From the NCBI GenBank assembly GCA_032358255.1, contig JAULBX010029599.1, forward strand, positions 124,001 to 188,000: a stretch of 64,000 nucleotides of DNA, in the 5' to 3' direction. The position numbers and the translations under genes are program-made. Positions within the stretch are counted from its first letter, which is position 1; each line of letters starts with the position of its first letter. Of the stretch, positions 47,204-59,600 are shown one piece after another. The notes below the pieces were generated by a model that did not search any database, was not told the DNA's origin, and saw only the letters and a list, made by a program, of their open reading frames with translations. This DNA comes from Heterotrichella gracilis (taxonomy: Eukaryota; Sar; Xanthophyceae; Tribonematales; Xanthonemataceae).

Positions 47204-48679
47204 GGTTGCTGACTGTGGCGGTCCTGGAGATCTACTACGTCGGAAGGGAGCAGCAGCTGCATAAGCTGGTGGCTGACTGTGCTGTTGAGCACCGTCTCCA
47301 ACAAGCTAGTGAGTGGTGGGGGCTGTGTATGGCCTGCACCAAGAACAAGTGTGGTTTACGACACCAAAAAGACGTTGGCGCCAGTGGGCTTGCACAACTA
47401 TTCAAACGCCAGGCATTGGGCTTGAACCAGCCTCAAGTCGAGCTTCAACAGCACCCTAAAAAACTATTTGAACACCAGCACTATTTGAACACAAACCCAA
47501 GGTGGCCATGTCACCATGGGCATGCAGTTGCACACTGACCGCACATATATAACCAACCACTTGCTTTTAGCAAACATAAGGTTGAAAACCACAGGCCCTT
47601 TTTGCTGTCCTCCCCTCGTGAAGTATGCTCACCGTGTTATGACGCAGTGGGTGGTGTGCGATATGGACACCTAAGCATTGCTCCAAGTCAGTTGCACGTA
47701 TACGTTGCCACTGAGGTAACGTTTTGACAGGTATCCGAGAATCGCTGTGCATAAAAAGACCTGTGGGACAGGCGGGGCCCAATACTAGGACAAGTGGGCA
47801 AATGGACCTTCCAGGACACCAAACAACGGGACGATCGGAGACAGGTACGGAACTGCAACAGAGGCCAAACTCGCCAGAGAGGATGAACGCTTTGACAGTC
47901 ACCAACTTGAATTGCAGAGTTTCTTGGGACAAACAGGATGGCTCAAGTTAAGAACGTTTTTTCTGGCGGCAGCGCTGGGCAACCTCCCCCGAACCCAAAA
48001 TTGCTACTACCCCTTGATAACCACAGAGGAAGAAAATCTTCAGAATTATTTTGTGCCCCTGGGGCTTGCAAGCGTGATGCCACGGTCATTGTTCACTGTA
48101 AAACGATATAAGCGGAAAATCTGCATCAGAAGCGGCAGTAATTGCAATGCCCCGTTGCCAGGTTTTGCATGCGGCATGCCGCCAGCACCCACTCGCAGTG
48201 TATTGACACCCCACACCCTCACCGCCCTGGCAACAATTCATAAAGGCAACCAGGATCATACTGGAGCAGGCTGTATTATGGCTAAAAAACATAGGACCAA
48301 AGGCTGCCTTCCCATATGCCTGATGTAAAATACACATTACTAGTCAACTGCGTCGCGAATTGTCCCTAACAACTGCTAGAAATACACAGTATCAGAAGTA
48401 CTGAGAAAATCTGCACCAGTGACTGCAAAAGCTGCTCTGGTAGGTTGCTAAGATTTCAACAACCAACCTATTATACAACTAACAATAATTGACAAAGTGT
48501 GTGCCCCTTGCTCCTTGCTCGATCCAACTCAATAGTCGCAATCTATCCTGTGAGCGCATGCAATAGGGCTGGACTCCTGCCGGTTTTGCAAAAACGGCAG
48601 GACAAGATAGGTGAGAAAGATATTGCATGCTACACTAGCCTTCAAGCCTCCTTGGGTACAGCGTTGTTCGGCAGGACCG
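47204..48679. other. Intergenic region upstream of eIF5
   Basis: These 1476 bp lie between the eIF5 start and the stop codon of the J-domain gene, both on the minus strand, and should include the eIF5 promoter. A plus-strand frame starting with ATG at 47938 (MAQVKNVFSGGSAGQPPPNP) looks faintly protein-like, but it ends after about 60 codons and has no family resemblance. It is not called. Confidence 0.4.
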
Positions 48680-49975
48680 TCACTTGCTTCGCTGGTCATC
48701 CTTGCCCATGGCCTTATCAACCTGTTTCTGCACCCTCTTCTCATAGATTAGGTCCATGATTTGGAGCTGGCGGGGGGTGGGATTGCGCAGGCTGGATTCT
48801 GCCTGTTCAGGGGTGCCGTGGCTGTACCTAAAAAAGCGGGTTGAGCCCGGGTGAGCGTGGCGGTGGCTCGGTTCCTTGGGTGGTACAAGTGCAACTGGGA
48901 GTTGTGGCAAATGCATCACTACAGCAGTATCATAGTGGCAGCAAGGATCTGCGCGTCCAAAACCTTGGCGTGTGACTGCAGGTTGAATTCTCTGCTCCTG
49001 GGCTACAAAGTGACCTCTCCGGCCACAGCTGAGCTGTAACACAGCATGGGAAAGGGTGCAACAAGGCCCCCGGTGCTACTCACAGGAATTGGTGGACGTA
49101 CACCGCACCGCCAAAGAGCGCCACGCCACCCACAAGGCAAATGGCTGAGAAAACCAGAGGAAAGCTTGATTTCCTGCAAGACCATAGAAGCCAGTTCAAC
49201 AACGAGACAGGCGTGGTTGTTCTCCAAGTGGGTTTTACAAGCAACCTTGGGAAGTGATCTCTAACGCCAAGGGTCTGTCACACAGAGCGTTCACGTGCTG
49301 GGGCAGGCCGAGTGAGAAGTGGTGCAAGGCCATTCAGCAGCAGTGCTGAGTTGAATACCCTTCCCGTACCTAGAGGCTTTCTCAAAATGGGACTGTCTGG
49401 GCCTTGAGGAGGAAGACCAGCTGGCTCGCGCAGCAGCTGCTGCTACAGCTTCTGCTTCTTGCTGGTTCTACAGGACAAAAACTACCTGTTGGGACGCGGA
49501 AGTAGTGCACATGCCTCGTGCACAAAAATGCCTTGGTGCACCGAGTTTTTTTGGTACAAGCCTGCGGCGATTTACCTTTGCCAATAACGACCTTGCCGCC
49601 TGCTGTACCTTGAGGAACTTTTCTGCAGCGGCCTGTGACGAGTCCCTGTTTGCACCACACAGGACAAACGTGGGTTGCATGCCACATATAAGGGATGCAT
49701 GTAAGCAGGGCCTACGTCTCGTGGCACGCAAAGAACGCAAGAGCTGGTAGTAGAAAAGGTATTGCAGAGCCTAGATGGAACAGAGTGGGCGAGGCTCAAC
49801 CCCAGCAGCAGGCATAGAAATTGCATGCATGCATAATGCATGCATAGAGCGCTTTAATATCTCAGGCGTACTTGTCTGGATGAAACTGCAACGCCAACCG
49901 TCGGAAGGCAGCTTTGATGTCGGATTTTTCGGCACCAGGCTTCAGGCCGAGCACCTCATGTGGGGTTTCGGTCAT
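48680..49975 (-). CDS. Small membrane-anchored J-domain protein
   Basis: Five phase-checked exons (49975-49872, 49645-49576, 49467-49370, 49173-49084, 48827-48680) encode 168 residues. The J-domain is at the extreme N terminus: PHEVLGLKPGAEKSDIKAAF, RRLALQFHPDK with HPD at residues 32-34, then SSQAAAEKFLKVQQAARSLL. The FP/FEVL-type fourth helix is short. A Ser-rich spacer leads to one transmembrane helix (residues about 94-119, PLVFSAICLVGGVALFGGAV) and a charged 48-residue tail. J-domains stimulate Hsp70 ATPase, so this should recruit an Hsp70 to a membrane. The N terminus would face the Hsp70 compartment; which organelle is unknown, as no transit peptide precedes the J-domain if the ATG at 49975 is right. 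An extra upstream exon is possible. Confidence 0.75.
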
Positions 49976-52900
49976 AACGGGGTTACTCTTTGTGAAGCCA
50001 TGCCAGCCACATGCACGCCAGACCCAGACAAAGTGAAGCGTTACTAGCCCTTGTGCCTGCCTCCCTCCTGATAACGTTTAACAGGCAGAATTTGCGGCCT
50101 GCGCGGTGTTCAGTTGAACTTGATACGCGCAGACTACACGCCTGAGAGACGAAGTGTTGTGGTGAGGCCACGCAGCAAGGCCAGATACAACCCTTTAGAA
50201 ACCCTGAGCCATACTATGGCCCACCGGCTGCAGCTCAGGGTACGCTCTGCGGTTCACAAGTGCTCACACAAGCGATTGAACTCACGCGATTGGATGGCAA
50301 AGCGAGGTTATGGGCCTGTTCCAGGAGCTGCTCCTGCCTGTGGGTCAGGAGGAAAAAATAGGTTCTTGACATGCCAGGTGCATGCCACTGCAGGCAAAAA
50401 CGAATCCATAGAGTCCTGGTTCCAGGGCGGACGTACTGGTTCTATCAGCGACATTTGTAAGGAATTGCAGCACATGCAATGTTGCAGTCTCAGAAACCGG
50501 TGGGGATGCAATTACGGACAATTGCTGAGCTCTCGGAGCGCCTTCAGCACAGAAATAGTGATGGAAACATGGCGTGCTGTAGCTATAATTGAAGGGGCAC
50601 TGCCAAAGTCAGAAGCTGCAAGTGCGATATCATGAAGAAAGAAAAAATCCTACAAACAACCTGAATATATGATGCTTTTATATTGGCAAGTGGCAAAACC
50701 ATGCAAAATATGCAAAACCAGGTGCGCATGCGCATCAACAACAGCAACAGCTGCAGCTAACTGTCAACCTGAGGCTGCAACGCACAGTGGAATTTGAAGC
50801 TCTTTCCATCAAAAGGGCGTATGTCATTTATGCCGCACGGACTGATCGCACGGACTGGACTGGCATCGCTAACAAAGGGAAAGAAGTGCGCATGCCAACT
50901 CCTGGCTGCAAGGGGATGACATAATTATGTAGCATGTTTTTTCTTCCTGTAAAATTTGGCTATAACATTTGTAGCACAGCGTTTGGTAGGCATTAATGTC
51001 AAACGCTCAAGTACCTGCCAGTAATGTCTCAGCATTTTAACAATTAGTATGTACAAGTGCGCACGCATAATGACAGCAGCATTTGAAACTGCCAGTGATC
51101 GCCTGCTGCTAAACTAGCAAGTTGCAAATCACCGCGACAGTCCCAACCACATTGAAATACATTTCATCACTCCTCTGTGCTAACCTGCTTGCATATTGTG
51201 GCGCCACATGGTGCAAGCATTTGACAACCAATGTGACAGCGCCTGGTGCATGATCATGGCATGCCATCACCATTGGGCCTGCAGGATGCCAGTGGCATGC
51301 GGCATCGGTTGCTGCACATGATAATTATACAGCACCATGCACTTTGAGGCCCTGGGTGGGGTCAGCTGCGGCAGGGGTGGTGAATGTTGGGCCATTTCAG
51401 TGCGAAGTGAAGCAGGCAGAATTCAAAGCTATTGATGGTCACTGCGTTGCACATGCCCAGCAATGCTGCACCGGCGTTGAAGAAACAGTTTCTTGCAATC
51501 ACTGATCACTCCTCATCCTGCCAGGGCTTTCAAAGCTTGCATGCTTCACTGCAATTGTCTGCCACATCTACCAATGACTGCCAACGATGTTGGTGAGGTG
51601 AAGAAAGGAACAAAGCCCCCCCACACATGGCAGCTTGCACAGTGTGCGGCAGATCGTGGAGGCTTAATGAAAATTGATTACCTGCATCACAACGGTTGTA
51701 ACCAGGTAACCTTGTGACCTGGGCGAGATTTTTTCCACACCATTATTGCTGCCACACAACAGTGCAAGGCTACTCGGTCTTGGACCCTCCTAACCTCCAC
51801 ATAGGCAGGCTTGGGAGCCCAAGGAGGTTAGGGGGCCTCCAAGGGGAGGACCCGGCAGCCTGCGGCAGCTTACCTTGAGGGGAGATAATATCTGTACATG
51901 CAAACGCGGACGCCCTGGGCGCGGGCGCCGGATCTTTAGCGGAGGGTGCCGGATCTTAGCTTCATGTGTACGCCGAACTGTAGCCGAAGCCTGTCCATCA
52001 GCGTGCATGCAAACCTTTAAGGCTTAAGGCATGGCTTTGCATGGCAACAAGATCATTCCGATACCTTCTATCCTTTCTCCCGAGGGCCCTGTGGCCCACG
52101 CCAAGCTGAATAACACAGTGACTGCAGTTCCGAGCAAGTTGTCCCTTCTCGTTGGTTGCATGCGCATCAGCTGTTGAACAGGCGGCTGGGCTGCAAAAAC
52201 GCAGCACGTCGCGGCCAGGCTTCTTGTTATTGATGTTACGTGCGCTGTAGTGTCGAGGTCTGAACTATTGCGCGCACTTTGCATCCTTGGAGCTCCAGCG
52301 TAAGGGTGGCGGCACTCCGCACCCCTGTTGGAAGAACCCACAGCCTTGTACCGAGGTAATTTCCTGGGTTCACAGTGCTCAGGAGTCCATGCATGGGCTG
52401 CTCAGTTTTCATGGTGAACTTCCGGGTCAGGGATAGTCACTCTCCCAATCCCATGTTGGCGGCGGTTATGGCGGTGTCACACCTTCACCGTGACGGCAAA
52501 AACCTGTACAACGCACCATTATGCAGTGCATGGAACAGGCTTGTGTAGCAGCGTGGTTGCCAAGCCGAGTAGGTCCCGAGTTGCAATCATTGCAATGGAT
52601 GGAAGTGCCACCGTGGTCTGACACCCAGCTATCGTCCTTTCTGATCTGTGTTCAGAACAAGGTCTTAGCTGTGTCAAAACTGAAGTATATGTTGTTGCAT
52701 GCGCACTCTTCTAGTTTTATGGCCTGTTATGGTGCTTTATGTGATGGCCCAGCCATGGGAGCTTGGCGCACAAAACGGCCACTGCAAGGCTGAAGCATGT
52801 GCAGTAGTATTCACACCCGGACTGTGATACTGGACCACTGGCCAAGAAAGGCTTGGTTCCAAAACTGCATACTACATACAACGCATGCATGGTTTGTTGC

Positions 52901-53642
52901 ATGGAATCACTGCCCCTCCCCTCTTGATATCGCGCGTCAAGCGGAATTGCCTTTCAAAGTCACAAGTGACAGTGATTGTGTGTGATTCCACAGGGCAAAG
53001 CTAGTGCATCCGCAGCGTACTGTGGCACAATAAGCTTACATCCTGGGGTGCTTGTACAACTGGTGCAATCTGGATCCAGGCAGAAAATCAGCTGCTCCGG
53101 AGGCCCACCAAGCGCCCACCCCTGCTAGACCACTGGTAGCCCACCTGTGTGTTGATGCATCCCCGGTTGCCCTCAACCCGGCACAGGACTTCTGAATCAA
53201 GGCTTCAATGCAACAACAAAGTCCAAGGTAATCAGTGGAGGCCTACCAAGCCTATATTACCTTCTGAACAACGGTCTCTTGACCCCTGACCACACCCAGT
53301 CCACCACCACTTTCTTACCCCACCATAAGCCCTGCAAGCGGCATAGGCGCAGATGGGAACATCAGACCAAACTTGCATGCAAAAGCTGGAATGTAAATCA
53401 AGTTCTTTGGGACTCCACTACCTTCAAGTTTACCGTGCTGTTAATCTGAGTCTTTGAATTCGTTTCCCAACTAAGTATCACATCTGTCCACAAACTTGTC
53501 GTAATTGGCCAACCAGTCAGCTCAGTGCCATACATGTGACCATATGGTTGGGGAAACTTCTGCTTAATCTTTTCTTAGATTTATTCTTAAATCCATGATA
53601 TATGTATACACCTGCCCATACACCACATAGACAATTCTGCCC
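49976..53642. other. Gene-poor region upstream of the OPR gene
   Basis: No recognisable gene lies in these 3.7 kb. The open frames (for example 50114-50635 plus, 52024-52341 minus) lack family motifs and convincing splice partners. A short duplicated phrase (GCCGGATCTTTAGCG and GCCGGATCTTAGC) lies near 51928-51961. TGCATGC palindromes are frequent. The region should include the promoters of the J-domain gene and the OPR gene. Confidence 0.4.
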
Positions 53643-56600
53643 ATGCACTTCTCCAGGAGCCAGTTGAACAGCCCTGCAAGCGCGCTTGCCAGCCAGCCAT
53701 CCCTCCCATCACCATCAAGGCTCACCCCATCCTCCTTCCTCACCCCAACATCATCGCCATCGCCCAACACCACAGCCACTACACCTCCAAGCCAGCAGAC
53801 CACCAGCTCATCCTCCGCCTACCACCCCCTCTTTTCCAGCGCGTGGCAAAGCCCAGGTTGGTGCATGGTCCTTGCAACAGCTTGAGTTGGGCGAAACCTG
53901 CCGTAGCACATAATATGTATGGTTGTGTCGTTGGTTAGGCTGCTGGAAAATACGTACAGCAGTGCAGCGCAGTGTATTGCACCAGGGTAGCCCTGTTTTA
54001 AAATCGTGCGACATGGAGGGTAGCACTGATCCATGGCAACGCATCCCCTAAGGCGCACAGGTCTTGGCCTCCCATCTTTTAGCCTTGCCAGACACAGCAT
54101 TTCTGTGCTCCGTGCAGAGAGTGCCAACTGGGAACCTGCTTCCCACCACCTGGTTGACCCCAGCAGCAGCAGCCCCTCCCAAACCACCGGCTCCACCCGG
54201 AACACCCACCTGGCTCCAGTCTCCAGGCCGCTTGATATCGCCCAGCTGGTGCAGTGGAGCAAGTACGTAGGGACCCTAGCTCTCAGATTCAGTCTGACAC
54301 TGAGGATGTGCTCGGTTGCGTTCTGACCTGCGATGGAAAAGTACATGGGCAGGTCTATGTTGGTTCCGGGTTATCAACTAAATTAGGGTTCCACCTGCGT
54401 GACGTGTGCAGGATGAAGATCACCGCCTCTTCTGACAGCGGGCCTTGCAGCAACGGTGAGAGCAGCAGGGAGGGCCACAGGAGGGGCACGCATGCACCTG
54501 GTGAGTGGGCTGGGAGGCGTACCAAGGTTGTGCTGATGTTGCCCAACATGTTGTACCTTTTGCGTGCACACGTGGGCTGCGTTGGATCAACAGGTGTGAC
54601 TGGATCAACCAGCGCCAGCCCCACATGATGTCGACTCAACCGTGCAAACTGGGTTTCCATTAATGATTACATCTCCTGCGTCTCACTTAAGCCAGCGGTG
54701 TATTACAGGTTACTAACAGATGCATGATTGCGCTCTGACCTTGCCTTCTGCCGTCTTCAGATCCCAACCCCCAGCGCCGCCGGGATGTTGACAAGCTGCC
54801 CCAATCCCTGCTGGACCCGCCACCGCGCGACGCACCACCCCCCACCTCCAACCACCACTCCTACTACTACTACGATCCGGCACTCACCTACACCTCCAGC
54901 GGCCCCCGCCACCACCCGCCAGGTACATGTAGTACTGTGGGTTAGGGTTTAGGGTTTAGATTTTAGGGTTTTACACCTAAATTAGGGTTTGGGGTTCAGG
55001 CTGGCGGGGACAACCTGCCTCCAGGTGATACATGTAGTACTTGTGGAGGATGGTGATGCTGATGCCTCGTTTTTGCAGTGTCGTACAGGGGTGGCAGTTG
55101 CAACAGGACTTGAAACTCATGCCAGTATTGCGGGTACACGCAGGGACCGGCGTTGGTAGCCATGGGCGTACAGCCGTTGGTGGCGAAGATGGCATATGCA
55201 GTTTTCTTGTTTTGGTCATTGGGATTACATATCTTAAGTTGATGCCATTCTAGCCATCTTGACATGTCAGATTATATAAGGGGGCCTTTTTAATCGTCCT
55301 CTGGTTCCACATATCTTGCAGGCTATCGCTCCTCCCCTCCCCGCCACGACGCATATGCGGGCACCCCCCATCCACCCGCCGCACCCCCCACCTGGGCCCC
55401 ACCCTCCCCGTCACCTGTAGCCAAACGCGCGCGCACAAGCATGCCCTATGAAGGTCCAGGCTACCAGCCTGACAGCCCAGGGTGCGGATTTGAATTGCAA
55501 ACCACTTGATCTTTCAAACACAGCACATGCCTTAGCTGCAATGCATTCCCAACATATCCCATCATTGAAGAAGCATTTCACACTTTTGCAGCCAATGTGG
55601 TTCTTTGTAGACTTTCTGAGACATGGGTCGTACACCACCCCAAGACCTGTGCAACTGCGTGAGCTGAAAAGTGTCATACAGAATGTTTTGTGACACGCTG
55701 AACTTGACCGTGTTGTATTGCTCCTTGCAGGGGCCAGTGGGTGTGGGCTCAAAATGCGCCCACCCCGTCAGGGGGTCGCGGGGCATGGATTTGGTCCCCA
55801 GATCTGGATGAAGGGCCGCCACCCGGTTATGGCCACCCCCCCGCACCCCACCATGTGGCCGCCAGCCCTCCTCCGCCGCGGAGGTACTCGTATCCCCCCC
55901 CTCCCCCTCCCTCCTACGAGCAGGACCGGGGGCAGCGCAGTGGGTATGGTGGTGGGCAGTACCAGAGGGCAGGTGAGTGTGGTGTGGTGATGGGTGGCAT
56001 CCAGTATACGGTGTGCACGTCCAGGTGTACACTGCGGTTTGTGAGGTGCTGGGGCTTGTATTATATGTTGTAGACCTGTCAAGTTGTCAACTATCAATGA
56101 TAGCAGTTTCAGTTGGTGTAAAAGTTGATAAGGGTTGCTGAACAGCACGTGGTCAAGTGGCTTGTGATTAGCCAGATGTTTTCAAGGCTTCATGATGTGA
56201 TAGGCTTCATGATTAAATGAACAAGCTCCATGCTTGCAATACACCCTTGTCCAGGCAAGCTTGAACCTTCACCCAATGCTGCTGTTCAAGGTTAGCCGGG
56301 CTGCTCATATGCATCCAACACATGTCTTTGTTCATTGCCAACCCTTATACAGGGTATGGCGGTGAATACGACACCTACCACCGCTCCCCACAGCCCTCCC
56401 CACATTATGACACCGAGCGAGCCGACCCTCGTGCCCCCCCGCCACCATACTATGGCCCCAACCCACCCCACCACCACCCCTACGACACATATCCAGGCAC
56501 CCCCCACGAGGCAGCAGCAAAAGAGGTGGGGATGAGATCCTTTCACAGGGGTATTTATCCGGATGGTATTCAGTCAATGTTGGTTATTATTGAGCTGACA

Positions 56601-59600
56601 AATGGCCACTCAAATCACAACCCTGCAAATGGCGTTGTGGACGTGGCTTGGCTTGGGAGAGTATGGCCAGCTATAGTGGCTAGCATGTAGCTGGCCATTC
56701 TTCGCCAAGTCTCACCGCGCCCACAACCCCAAATGCAGTCTTGTGATTTCTATCGTGGCTTGCTGTCCACTATGACTTTTATAGCTTTGCATTAGTAGTG
56801 ACCATTTTATTAATTTATTTATTGTTGTTTCTTATATCTGTGATTTATGGTCACTCCTCCAGAACTTGCACTGTGCAATATCAATGGGTGATCTGCTTAC
56901 GACCCCCCCCAACCCCCCCCCTCATTATCCCCTGCCTGTCCCACAGAGCCTCCTGGCATGGCCCCCGCAAGGCACGCCACCCCCCCGCCCAGGATCAAGC
57001 CGCAGGGATGCATCACTGCAGGCTGGGATCCCAGGCGGCCCACCCCCATCCCCACCCCCAGCAATTGCTTCCGGTCCCCAGTACCAGAGCCCAGGGGCTG
57101 GAGGTCGTTGGTCTGGAAATCTGGGGGAGCGCCCCAGGGATTCCAGGGATTCCAGGGAGAGGGAGAGGGAGAGGGAAAGGGGAAGGGGGGGAGGGCGAGG
57201 GGGGGACTTTCAGAGGGAGCCAAGGGGGGCGAACGATGGCAAATATCCCCGGTCAGGGGATGGCAAGGCGCCGCTGTGCATCTCCATCAACAAGAAGATC
57301 ACCAATGCCAATGGGCCAAATGTAAGTTGCGGGAGCAAGGCACACAATTGTTGCAATCCTATAGGAGGGATTCTGGGTGTGGGCTGCCTCAGCATGCCTC
57401 AGCAGCAGTGCGTCACCACTTAAATATAAAACCGTCGTTGTGAGAGTCTGAGTTACATTACTGCAACTGGCACTGGGTCTGAAAATGCCAACTGCCAAGT
57501 TTCCAAGTGCATTAACCTTTCTTTGCGTCGCGGGTGAGGTTCCTGTCTCCCCTCCTGGTACCCATTGTGTGATTTGCTACAAGCCACCCACCATCCTGCA
57601 CCAGCCAAAAAAAACCTATAATAGGGTAAATCTCATTACCTGGAGCCCTGCGCACAGGACATCCCACCTGGTACGCGAGTGCAACCCAATTAAGCAGGCA
57701 CTTTTGATGCTGTGTGCATGGCCAGCATACCGCTGGACCTACGCACATGACCCCATGACCTTGTTGTGGTCAAGTGGTTCCCTGCCCAGCTGCCAGCTGG
57801 CGCATGTGGGGCGGCAGCTGGGCAGGAGCTTGCTCGACCGCAACAAGACCTGGGTAGGTACAGCATTTGATGTAAGTAATTACAAGCAATTATGCCTTTA
57901 GCAAAGGCTAGATTGTCGCGAGAATCGTTGTGGGTGACCTTGACAAAGCCTGACAGTTCAGTGCCCAGCACAATCTGTGTGCCAAACCGTTGAACGTCTG
58001 CAAGGGCCACCACTGAGGTTAGGGTTCAGGGTTCAGGCGCCACCACTCAGTGTAGGGTTCAGGGTTTAAGGTCTCCTAAATTAGGAGGTCGACACTTTGC
58101 CATGCTGCCGCTGACTGGGGGCTCCACTCTGCGCTGCACAAACCCTAAACCCTGAACCCTACACTGAGGGCTCCACACCGATGCATCCACACTGCTCTGC
58201 ATAGTGGCCACCTCACCACCTGGACCCTGTTTACAGCCCCGATTTTCTCACCCCCTCAAAATCTTGCCCGCAGGACCTCTTGGACCTGACAGGCTTCCTG
58301 TGTGGGCAGACAGCTGGTTCCATGTGGCTCCCCTGTGCACGCAGACAACTTTGATGCTGTGTGCATGGCCACTGCTCAAGCTGGCCAGCAAAGGACCCGC
58401 CTCACCCATCTAAAACCCTCCGATAGGGCCGACCTCACCACCTTGGGTGCAAAACCCCTAGCCTAGGGCCTGCCTCACCCCCAAAATACCTGCTCGCAGG
58501 ACATTCTGGATCTGGTGCGCAACCCTGAGTACGCAGACAACTTTGACGCGGTGTGCATGGCCACTGCCCTGCACAAGCTGGCCAGCCTGCGCATGACTAA
58601 TGTGCAGATGGTGCTGCTGGTGGAGCGCCCGGAGTTCCTCATGCTCAAGAGGATGCTAGGTAACTTACCTCGGAGGGTTTGGGGGATATTACAAACCCTA
58701 GTGGGTGGATGAAGACGTTGTGGCCAAGCATTGGATTCGATGCCACGTTCAGCAAGAAAACATTGCTCTGCTCATAAACCAAAATGGACCCTCTCCAACC
58801 TCAATGTTCTGCCCGTGCATCATGCTTGAAATTTTAACCACCAGCCCCTTCTAATGCCTTCCCTGTGACAGTTCTGGCTAATGATGCAATCCACAACTCT
58901 CTCAGTACCCTGTACTACATGTCCTGGAACATGCAACCCACCCACCCACACCCATGTGCTTCCTGTAGAGTCCAACATCGAGAGCTTCACAGCGCGCAAC
59001 CTGGCCAACAGCATCTGGGCGCTGGCCAAGCTGAACCACAACCCAGGGGCAAAGCTGCTGGGGCTGATCACCGACCAGATTGCGGCCAAGGCGGAGGACT
59101 TCAATGCGCAAAACCTGGCCAACACGCTGTGGGCGTACGGCACGCTCGGTGGGTTTGTGGGAAGGTTCCACCTTGTAGGATTTGGGATTTGGGTACACGC
59201 CATGCGTTGTTCCGGGACTATCACTTGTGGGTGTTCCTTACCCTGCTTCTAGGGCATGGTTTTTGTTTTTGCCTAGAGGTGGGGGAGCTGTCTCGCCACA
59301 GTGACTGGTCGGACTGCATAGTCTCCTCCCTGCAAGCCATTCCCCCCTCAAATTGTGCAAAAATATTTGCAATTGGTACATCCATGGAGAAATTGAAGCG
59401 GCAAGTGATAGGTGATCAGCATGCACCTCCTCATATCTGTGGACACGCGGACCGCTAAGGAATCCCCATCCACATCCCCACCAGGCACCCATCCCGGGGA
59501 ACATGTGCTTGATGTGCTGGCCAAGCGCTGCGAGGCGCGCCTGTCTGAGTTCACCTCCCAGAACATCAGCAACACTGTGCTTGCGTACGCCAAGCTGGAG

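Noticed and set aside
47912-48328. 138-codon plus-strand open frame in the eIF5 upstream region
   Set aside because: Its sequence shows no family motif, and the frame contains likely UTR sequence. A short alternative frame from 47938 is no better supported.
50114-50635. 173-codon plus-strand open frame
   Set aside because: No domain, no splice support and unremarkable composition. It lies in the likely promoter region of the J-domain gene.
52024-52341. 105-codon minus-strand open frame
   Set aside because: No recognisable domain, and isolated with no splice partners. It could be a small gene but cannot be supported from sequence alone.
54941-54997. Telomere-like repeats as a sign of a chromosome end
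   Set aside because: They are short, degenerate and inside an intron of a gene that continues for 9 kb to the right.
58872-58965. Possible extra OPR exon (VLANDAIHNSLSTLYYMSW)
   Set aside because: Exon 9 joins the exon at 58969 directly in phase and gives a normal repeat. Including this segment would need an extra donor that is not seen.
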